From positions 1 through 18,753 of the forward strand of contig JBNRMS010000051.1 of the NCBI GenBank assembly GCA_050309735.1: DNA of 18,753 bases, read 5' to 3'. This DNA comes from UMGS1002 sp050309735 (GTDB lineage: Bacteria > Bacillota > Clostridia > Oscillospirales > CAG-272). The notes below the pieces were generated by a model. It ran no database searches, was not told where the DNA came from, and saw only the letters and a program-made list of their open reading frames with translations. Positions within the stretch are counted from its first letter, which is position 1, and each line of letters starts with the position of its first letter. A program made the translations under genes and the position numbers. This document shows positions 6,092-10,677 of this stretch, one piece after another.

Positions 6092-6328
6092 TCAGCACCC
6101 TCGACCCGGCCCGCGTCCCGGCCGACGTCTACCGCAGCCGCAACCGAGGCCAACACCAAGCAAAAGGCCTATTCCGAAATCGCAACAGTCGCCGCGCCGA
6201 CCCCGGCCGACACCGCCGACCGACGGTCTGCCTCCGCAGCCCTGGTTTACCGGTCCCGAGCAGCCGCACGCGCCTCTGTCTCTGTTGAAATCCTGACCCA
6301 AGGGTCCTGTTCCGCACTTGTTTGACAT
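6092..6328 (-). CDS. Unknown Cys/Gly-rich small protein
   Basis: The product is 78 aa with 9 Cys (5, 21, 23, 31, 48, 49, 63, 65, 78) and 25 Gly. It has a hydrophobic Gly-rich stretch (51-62, FGIGLLLGVGLG) and an Arg/Gly/Pro-rich tail ending in Cys. I do not recognise a family. It is judged real because it has a consensus promoter (6445-6473), a strong GGAGG 8 nt before the ATG, and its own terminator 20 nt after the stop. An overlapping frame (6129-6317) has no such signals. The gene lies immediately upstream of the SCIFF peptide and has the same orientation. It could be a metal-binding, spore-associated or exported peptide, or another modified-peptide precursor; the sequence does not decide. 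Its leader can fold to hide the SD. Confidence 0.7.
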   Translation of the reverse strand: MSNKCGTGPLGQDFNRDRGACGCSGPVNQGCGGRPSVGGVGRGRRGDCCDFGIGLLLGVGLGCGCGRRRPGRGPGRGC

Positions 6329-6336
6329 TATATAAT

Positions 6337-6399
6337 CCTCCTTTTCCGAATTATGTATCCCCCTGCCCGACTGATTGCAGGTTCTCTGTTAAAAGGAGG
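6337..6399 (-). promoter_or_regulatory. Leader with SD/anti-SD pairing
   Basis: The SD region AAAAGGAGG (minus, 6345-6337) is perfectly complementary over 9 nt to CCTCCTTTT (6399-6391) further upstream in the same leader. A local hairpin CCTGC/GCAGG (6362-6366 with 6377-6381) lies between them. Pairing would block ribosome binding, suggesting translational control. No known riboswitch class is recognised. Confidence 0.5.
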
Positions 6400-6444
6400 T
6401 CTTGCGGCTTAATAGCGGAGATTTCTTTGTGTGCGCTCATTACT

Positions 6445-6473
6445 ATTATAGTCGGCTGAGTGATATGTGCCAA
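6445..6473 (-). promoter_or_regulatory. Sigma-A promoter of the Cys/Gly-rich gene
   Basis: The minus strand has TTGGCA (6473-6468), a 17-nt spacer and a perfect TATAAT (6450-6445). The predicted leader is about 110 nt. Confidence 0.85.
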
Positions 6474-6590
6474 TAATTATACGAAATAAATTTTCCGGGC
6501 AATTTTTGTAGTGTGCCGAATAACCCCTCCGTAAAACCGAAATACTTATCGCGAGGCTCAAGACCGGCCTCGGAAAGGCAGAACTGCACT

Positions 6591-6770
6591 ATGGCAAAAC
6601 AAGGAATGCGCCGCCCCAACCCCAAAGAACCGCACGGAACCGAGAGCAACAAAAAAGCACACTTCCCGAAAAATGATGTCCCCCCGGTGCCCGAGATACA
6701 GGGCAAGGCAAAATCGGGGAAGACAAAAGCAGCGCCCGAGGGCAAAAAGCAAGAGCCGGGAGAGCGCTAG
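6591..6770 (+). CDS. Small Pro/Lys-rich conserved hypothetical protein
   Basis: The product is 59 aa from the ATG at 6591 (MAKQGMRRPNPKEPHGT...). It is highly charged and proline-rich, with the segment PKNDVPPVPEIQGKAKSGK, no Cys and no hydrophobic segment, so it is probably disordered and cytoplasmic. It resembles short unnamed clostridial proteins beginning MxKQGMKRP and containing PVPEIQGKAK, by recollection only. A GTG at 6513 would extend the frame but lacks an SD. The ATG has GGAAAGG about 12 nt upstream, which is modest. No clear promoter is visible. It is followed by a bulged hairpin at the stop codon and by the strong terminator at 6844-6876. Function is unknown. Confidence 0.55.
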   Translation: MAKQGMRRPNPKEPHGTESNKKAHFPKNDVPPVPEIQGKAKSGKTKAAPEGKKQEPGER

Positions 6771-6843
6771 ACAAAAGCGGCGCTCCCCTCCTATCCCACA
6801 GCACCGTGAATCATTCGCTCAAGCAGCAAAAAGCAATGACACA

Positions 6844-6876
6844 AAAAGCCTTGAGGCCATCATCCTCAAGGCTTTT
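6844..6876. terminator. Bidirectional terminator
   Basis: A perfect 13-bp stem AAAAGCCTTGAGG/CCTCAAGGCTTTT (6844-6856 with 6864-6876) has a 7-nt loop. It has T-runs on both strands, better on the minus strand. It can end the five-gene minus operon and the plus-strand small gene. Confidence 0.88.
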
Positions 6877-6940
6877 CAATAGTCCGCACTGTATTCCCCG
6901 CAATGTATTTGTTCCAATAAGTGACCGCAACCTCGCAAAG

Positions 6941-6985
6941 CACCTATTGTCATTCAGGCCAAGAGGGCTCGGACTGCAATAGGTG
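6941..6985. repeat. 9-bp inverted repeat downstream of the ASCH-like gene
   Basis: CACCTATTG (6941-6949) and CAATAGGTG (6977-6985) form a perfect stem around a 27-nt loop with a small internal GCC/GGC pairing. TTTTACTTT follows on the plus strand, but there is no U-tract on the minus strand. It may assist termination or stabilise the 3' end of the minus operon. Confidence 0.5.
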
Positions 6986-7014
6986 TTTTACTTTATCTTC
7001 AGCAGATTAGCAGG

Positions 7015-7440
7015 TTATTTCTTTATATGCTCAATATTCTCTACGGGAAGCCAGTCATCCATATTGCCGTATCCGCTCCGATCAATGGCAAAGGGTGTGA
7101 CCTCTTGTACGTTCTCCACACTTATCAGCACAAGATAGCGTTTACCGCCCCAACGCTTGATCTGATTGGGCGTGAGGCAAAGCATTGACTGCTTGTTTGA
7201 AACTATATTTTGTGATTCCTGCTCGGTTAGTTTTTCTGAATTGAATACCTCTTTTACTGTGCCGCAGCATCGCACAAACCCGTTGCCGCTGTTCTCGATA
7301 AACCACAAAACCTCACCGGGATAAACCCGACCGTAGGGCAGCTTTCGTCCGGTTGCGCCACGGATAATCATCTTTTTTTCGCCGCCAAGAAGCTTATCCA
7401 GCTCTTTTTCCCTGGCATCAAGATATACAACGTGCTCCAT
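7015..7440 (-). CDS. ASCH/PUA-like domain protein
   Basis: The product is 141 aa and soluble. The segment KMIIRGATGRKLPYGRV..GEVLWFIEN (23-50), followed by a charged stretch and GGKRYLVLISVENVQEVTPF, looks like the compact beta-barrel of ASCH/PUA-like proteins. That fold typically binds RNA or modified nucleotides. The identification is by pattern only, and a more specific function cannot be given. It is the last gene of the five-gene operon. The ATG lies 3 nt after the S41 peptidase stop and its SD (GGGAGAT) overlaps the end of that gene, so translation is coupled. The same length and YGNMDDWLPV ending appear, to my recollection, in other Firmicute orphans. Confidence 0.65.
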   Translation of the reverse strand: MEHVVYLDAREKELDKLLGGEKKMIIRGATGRKLPYGRVYPGEVLWFIENSGNGFVRCCGTVKEVFNSEKLTEQESQNIVSNKQSMLCLTPNQIKRWGGKRYLVLISVENVQEVTPFAIDRSGYGNMDDWLPVENIEHIKK

Positions 7441-7443
7441 TGG

Positions 7444-8775
7444 TCAATCTCCCTTCCTTTTATTCCTGATCAGTCGCATTGCTTCCTCTAATGCATTTTC
7501 AGCGGAAACCTCCACATCAGGAATGAGTGGTGAATCGGATTTCTCCGCATCCGGCCGTACAAAGTATTTATATGATACGGTAAATATCAACCCCGCATTC
7601 GGCGTTTGAAAGCGCAGGATGTCCCCGTAAGACGAGGGCATATTGCCGGGAATCTCTCCGACTACCGTTCCCAGCTTATTATCTGAAATCAATGTTGCAA
7701 AGCTCATGGCAGAGCTGAAGGAATCCGCTCCTGTCAGGACATACACATCACCTGAAAATATAGGTGCGTGTTGCTTGTTTTTTAGGGTTTGCGGCCTGTT
7801 CTTCCATATGATTTTACCAAAACGCACATCACAGGTTCCACAGATATAGCTTCCCGCCGGAAGATAGCGGATAAACTCATTTGAAACCAGCGAATTCCCG
7901 CCCGGATTACCCCTTAAATCTACAATTATGCTATGGATATTTTTTTGCTGCACTGTAGTGAAAAAGTCTTTCAGCCCGTCCTTATATTCCTCGTCATATA
8001 CGCATTGGCGCAGAGTGAAAATGCCTACTCCGGCAGATGGATCTATCGAATAATCAAAATACGGCTCTGCCTTTTCTTCAACGGCAGCAACAGCTTCACC
8101 CAACCTAAAAGACACAGTCACCCGGCCGCCGTCACTTGGACACTCCAGAATAAGCGGTATCTCCCCATGCGGGCTCACTCCGACAAAGGACAAATACTCA
8201 CTGCGGGTGAGTCGCTCAGCGAAGGAATGCCTCGCCCATGCCTCCAGCTCGTAGGAAAACTGCGTTAAAAATCGCTCGTAGAGGTCGTCAATCGAAATAT
8301 TATCGATTTCAATTACGATATACCCGTCATATTCGCCGCCCGAACAGACGAAATCGTCCTCTTTCCATTTAAAGGTGAGGGGTAAATATTTTCTATTCAC
8401 ATAATTTACCCCTACAGCGGTATGTGCATCTCCCAAGCTGTTCAGAATGCGTGCTGCGCTTTGCCAGAGCGACAAAACCGAAACCTTTGGCAATGCGGCA
8501 ATATTTTCGCGCTCCTGATCATATTTAATCTGCACATTATCGGGCAGCCCGTTTATACAGGCGGGATGACGCTCTGCCAAGCGACCTATAAGATAGTCCA
8601 AATCCTCTGCAGCTTGCTCTCCCGAAAGAAGAATTTCCAGCTTTTCGGACGGGCGAGGGGCGGTCTCCGTCCCCCGGTAAGGATTAAACAAGAACTGCCA
8701 TATGCCCCAAAGCGCAACACCACACAGCACGAATATACACAGAAAAATGATGAAACGCCTGCTCCATATACTCAT
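7444..8775 (-). CDS. Membrane-anchored S41-family peptidase (tricorn/C-terminal-processing type)
   Basis: The product is 443 aa. One N-terminal membrane segment (about 9-30) follows MSIWSRR, so the enzyme should face outside. The N-terminal S41 domain carries LGDAHTAV with candidate catalytic His118. The protease core has IIVDLRGNPGG (283-293), the nucleophile region GADSFSSAMSFA (349-360, likely Ser354) and VVGE with Glu374, in the order of the Ser-His-Glu type of S41. The Lys of the CtpA-type dyad is not at its usual place. No PDZ domain is obvious. It overlaps the upstream two-TM gene by ATGA and is followed 3 nt later by the ASCH-like gene. The substrate is unknown, although a protein encoded in the same operon is the obvious first guess. 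Confidence 0.85.
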   Translation of the reverse strand: MSIWSRRFIIFLCIFVLCGVALWGIWQFLFNPYRGTETAPRPSEKLEILLSGEQAAEDLDYLIGRLAERHPACINGLPDNVQIKYDQERENIAALPKVSVLSLWQSAARILNSLGDAHTAVGVNYVNRKYLPLTFKWKEDDFVCSGGEYDGYIVIEIDNISIDDLYERFLTQFSYELEAWARHSFAERLTRSEYLSFVGVSPHGEIPLILECPSDGGRVTVSFRLGEAVAAVEEKAEPYFDYSIDPSAGVGIFTLRQCVYDEEYKDGLKDFFTTVQQKNIHSIIVDLRGNPGGNSLVSNEFIRYLPAGSYICGTCDVRFGKIIWKNRPQTLKNKQHAPIFSGDVYVLTGADSFSSAMSFATLISDNKLGTVVGEIPGNMPSSYGDILRFQTPNAGLIFTVSYKYFVRPDAEKSDSPLIPDVEVSAENALEEAMRLIRNKRKGD

Positions 8776-8981
8776 GCGTTGTCACCGTCTTGCGGTTTGT
8801 TTTTCCCATGATATAAATGAGAAAAAACAAGACCTATCATCAGCCCCGCTGCCGCGCCGATTATCACGCCAAAAGCAATTTTAAAATCGCACAGAACAGT
8901 AATTATTACCCCTGCTCCGGAACCGAATACAAGCCCCAATGCGGGCATAAAAGCTTTCATGGATTGATTTTTTTCAGACAT
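8772..8981 (-). CDS. Small two-TM membrane protein
   Basis: The product is 69 aa. Two hydrophobic, Gly-rich helices (about 10-31 and 34-56) are joined by a short loop, with a polar C-terminus (HGKNKPQDGDNA). The ATG at 8981 follows GGAGG by 8 nt, a strong site that supports the call. The gene sits 17 nt after the four-TM gene and overlaps the S41 peptidase start by ATGA. No family is recognised. Its position suggests an accessory subunit or a substrate of the membrane protease. Confidence 0.75.
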   Translation of the reverse strand: MSEKNQSMKAFMPALGLVFGSGAGVIITVLCDFKIAFGVIIGAAAGLMIGLVFSHLYHGKNKPQDGDNA

Positions 8982-8998
8982 TTCTATTCCCTCCTTAA

Positions 8999-9394
8999 TT
9001 ATAGTTTTTTACTGAAATAAGTTGAAAAAATGATGATGCATAGCGAATACAGCAACAACAGTCCGGCTATAACACATGCACCCACCAGCCGGCTGGTTAA
9101 TGCCAGAACCAGCGCACTGACGCTCATAGCGGCCATTGTAATCATGCCTGTGTACCAAGAGGCCTTTTCCCGGATTGCCTTGTTTCGTTCATCCTGCCAA
9201 TCAATTTTGCTTTGCCGGGCAGCGGTGTCCTTGCGTGCCAGTATGGGCACAGCGCCCGCCGCTGAAAGACCCAGCACGATTGTTCCTGCTCCTACCAAAG
9301 CACCGGACAAGACGGGTGTTTCCACGAAAAGTCCGAAAAGCAGCAAACACATACCAACAGGGAGAAGCAGCACAAAAACGATGCGTTTTTTCAC
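8999..9394 (-). CDS. DUF2178-like four-TM membrane protein
   Basis: The product is 131 aa from a GTG at 9394, with GGAGG 10 nt upstream. Four hydrophobic segments lie at about 4-24, 30-52, 82-100 and 103-125. Between the second and third, the cytoplasmic loop carries DERNKAIREKASWYT (68-82), the 'DERxxxIxxKA' signature of the DUF2178-type membrane proteins that commonly follow small XRE regulators in Firmicutes. The GTG overlaps the TGA of the regulator gene (GTGA), so both are translationally coupled. Molecular role is unknown; a membrane sensor or transport accessory for the regulator is plausible but unproven. Confidence 0.75.
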   Translation of the reverse strand: MKKRIVFVLLLPVGMCLLLFGLFVETPVLSGALVGAGTIVLGLSAAGAVPILARKDTAARQSKIDWQDERNKAIREKASWYTGMITMAAMSVSALVLALTSRLVGACVIAGLLLLYSLCIIIFSTYFSKKL

Positions 9395-9597
9395 GATTCC
9401 ATTTCCTCCTCGTAAATAAAAATTTCTTCAATAGGCAGATCAAAATATCGCGCAATTTTGTATGCGAGAATAATCGACGGATTATACCGTCCGTTTTCCA
9501 GCGATCCGATGGTTTGGCGGGAAACACGCAAAGCCTCTGCCAACTGCTCTTGCCGTATTCCTCTTGCCCTTCTGAGTTCTTCGAGTCTGTTTTTCAA
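9391..9597 (-). CDS. XRE-family HTH transcriptional regulator
   Basis: The product is 68 aa, a single helix-turn-helix domain of the minimal Xre type: LEELRRARGIRQEQLAEALRV, the recognition segment SRQTIGSLENGRYNPS (26-41), then AYKIARYFDLPIEEIF. It starts with TTG at 9597 because MKNRLEELR is the standard family beginning and GGAGAT lies 9 nt upstream. A nearby ATG is out of frame and stops after two codons. No ligand or dimerisation domain follows, as usual for this group. It is the first gene of the five-gene operon and probably autoregulates through the palindrome at 9625-9636 next to its promoter. Confidence 0.92.
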   Translation of the reverse strand: MKNRLEELRRARGIRQEQLAEALRVSRQTIGSLENGRYNPSIILAYKIARYFDLPIEEIFIYEEEMES

Positions 9598-9624
9598 ATC
9601 ATCCGATCTCCTTTTTATGAATGG

Positions 9625-9636
9625 AAAGTATACTTT
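9625..9636. promoter_or_regulatory. Palindromic operator candidate for the XRE regulator
   Basis: AAAGTATACTTT is a perfect 12-bp palindrome about 8 bp downstream of the -10 of the operon promoter, at the expected transcription start. The -10 itself (TATACT) repeats the half-site, giving a second imperfect copy at 9642-9651. This fits repression by the encoded XRE protein. Confidence 0.55.
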
Positions 9637-9643
9637 ACATTAT

Positions 9644-9672
9644 AGTATATACAAACCAGAGCAAAATGTCAA
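9644..9672 (-). promoter_or_regulatory. Sigma-A promoter of the five-gene XRE-S41 operon
   Basis: The minus strand has TTGACA (9672-9667), a 17-nt spacer and TATACT (9649-9644). The predicted start near 9637 lies in the palindrome. Confidence 0.85.
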
Positions 9673-9794
9673 GTAGGCTTTCCATATTTTTTAAATTTTT
9701 ATAATATTGTTCTGTCTGTTGAAGTTAGCCGATGGATATTCCCGTGAAGGTTCTCGGAGATTATATTTTCAATCTCTTTTAAACCAAGGAAAAC

Positions 9795-9909
9795 AAAAAG
9801 CGCCCCACAGGGGAGCGCCTAACCGAGAAATATCCGAAAAAGTGTTTCGGGTTTTAAGGCGCCTGCTGAAAAGCGCGAAGCTATTCAGGAAATTCAGCAG
9901 GAAGCTTCG
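9795..9909 (-). ncRNA. Unassigned structured RNA element ending in a terminator-like hairpin
   Basis: Several helices are possible: CCTGCTGAA/TTCAGCAGG (9862-9870 with 9893-9901) or, alternatively, CGAAGCT/AGCTTCG (9876-9882 with 9903-9909); CCGAAA/TTTCGG (9834-9839 with 9845-9850); and GCGCCT/AGGCGC (9815-9820 with 9857-9862). The last competes with the terminal hairpin GCGC-CCC/GGGG-A-GCGC (9800-9818). On the minus strand that hairpin is followed by TTTTTGTTT. Competing helices next to a terminator resemble an attenuator or small regulatory RNA. No known family is recognised and no clear promoter is seen. This element, the dyad at 9954-9969 and the tRNA terminator fill the gap between the XRE operon and the tRNAs. 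Confidence 0.4.
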
Positions 9910-9953
9910 GAAAAAAATTTGATATTCTGTTAGTCTTAATGTTCGACCGACCG

Positions 9954-9969
9954 GGTCATCGTGATGACC
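9954..9969. repeat. 7-bp inverted repeat
   Basis: GGTCATC and GATGACC are separated by GT. The dyad lies between the tRNA-Ala terminator and the structured element. It could be an operator half-site pair; no promoter is clearly linked to it. Confidence 0.35.
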
Positions 9970-9991
9970 AAACACCATATGTAAGGAGAAT

Positions 9992-10028
9992 AAAAAAGCA
10001 AAGCCCGCTAACCTTATGATTAGCGGGC
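9992..10028 (-). terminator. Terminator of the tRNA unit
   Basis: A perfect 9-bp stem GCCCGCTAA/TTAGCGGGC (10028-10020 with 10011-10003) has an 8-nt loop, followed by TTTGC and T6 on the minus strand. It lies 16 nt after the tRNA-Ala CCA end. Confidence 0.9.
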
Positions 10029-10043
10029 CTTGTGTCCCTCTGA

Positions 10044-10119
<76 letters not shown>

Positions 10120-10277
10120 ATGTTGGATTCAGTTGTTATTTTTAGTCGATCGGCCTTTTTGGCTGCCCGACCTCCGGGATGGTGGATAAAAAGCGCTTTG
10201 TATCAACTCTCCCATCGTGTGACGGGCGTTGGACGCGCATAAGCACTTCCCGATATCCGGAAGCGGAGACTTGCCGC

Positions 10278-10354
10278 TGGTGGAGACAGCAGGGCTCGAA
10301 CCTGCGACCTCACGGATGTGAACCGTGCGCTCTGACCAACTGAGCTATGCCTCC
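10278..10354 (-). tRNA. tRNA-Val(CAC)
   Basis: This 77-nt cloverleaf includes an encoded CCA. The acceptor is GGAGGCA/TGTCTCC, the D arm is GCTC/GAGC, the anticodon stem is CACGG/CCGTG around loop TTCACAT (anticodon CAC, reading GUG), and the T arm is GCAGG/CCTGC with TTCGAGC. It is first in the tRNA unit behind the promoter at 10417-10445. Confidence 0.96.
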
Positions 10355-10384
10355 GCAGAGATCATTTCCTGCCGGCCATTTTCG

Positions 10385-10415
10385 GCGGCACGGCTCGATT
10401 TTGAAGCCGTGCCGC
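10385..10415. repeat. Strong 11-bp inverted repeat at the tRNA start site
   Basis: GCGGCACGGCT (10385-10395) and AGCCGTGCCGC (10405-10415) flank a 9-nt spacer. The right arm abuts the -10 element of the tRNA promoter and covers the probable start site. No U-tract follows on the minus strand, so it is not an obvious terminator. It may be a leader hairpin for tRNA processing or a protein-binding dyad. Confidence 0.6.
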
Positions 10416-10416
10416 T

Positions 10417-10445
10417 ATTATAACATATTAGCTACACAAATGCAA
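10417..10445 (-). promoter_or_regulatory. Sigma-A promoter of the tRNA unit
   Basis: The minus strand has TTGCAT (10445-10440), a 17-nt spacer and TATAAT (10422-10417), preceded by TGT (extended -10). It reads into tRNA-Val then tRNA-Ala. Confidence 0.85.
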
Positions 10446-10494
10446 TAGGAAATTTGAAAAATATTTAACAAAAATCGCGGTTTTAGTCTCGCGA

Positions 10495-10523
10495 TTACTT
10501 ATCAAATAGTAAACTGGTATAAT
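10495..10523 (+). promoter_or_regulatory. Possible plus-strand promoter without a gene
   Basis: An extended -10 TGG-TATAAT (10515-10523) lies 17 nt after a poor -35, TTACTT (10495-10500). The -35 is part of a 7-bp inverted repeat AATCGCG/CGCGATT (10473-10479 with 10490-10496). Thirteen bases, TGGTATAATTCAA, are identical to the MFS promoter at 1382-1394. It faces the hairpin at 10620-10650 with no ORF between. The rest of the 10355-10677 gap holds nothing else that I recognise. Confidence 0.35.
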
Positions 10524-10619
10524 TCAATCCTCACCACAAACTCCCGTCAAGGGTTGCTTTGCGCGTTCGGGTAAAGGCAAATCAATATAAGCCAGATGCC
10601 CAAAAGATTTTATGAGGAA

Positions 10620-10650
10620 CGAGGGGAGCTTTTTTCAAAATGTCCCCTCG
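10620..10650. terminator. Hairpin downstream of polC, probable terminator
   Basis: CGAGGGGA (10620-10627) pairs with TCCCCTCG (10643-10650) around an A/T-rich loop, 27 nt after the polC stop. There is no good U-tract on either strand, so termination efficiency is uncertain. Confidence 0.5.
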
Positions 10651-10677
10651 GAAAATCGGGCTGATCTTTTGCTCGCT

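Noticed and set aside
6129..6317. Alternative minus-strand frame (62 codons) overlapping the Cys/Gly-rich gene
   Set aside because: It has no SD before its start, while the other frame has GGAGG at ideal spacing.
6513..6590. GTG-initiated extension of the small plus-strand ORF
   Set aside because: It has no ribosome-binding site, and the extension reads as low-constraint sequence up to MAKQGM.
10120..10277. Third tRNA or remnant in the spacer between tRNA-Val and tRNA-Ala
   Set aside because: Several hairpins occur, but no D arm, anticodon arm and T arm can be placed in register on either strand.
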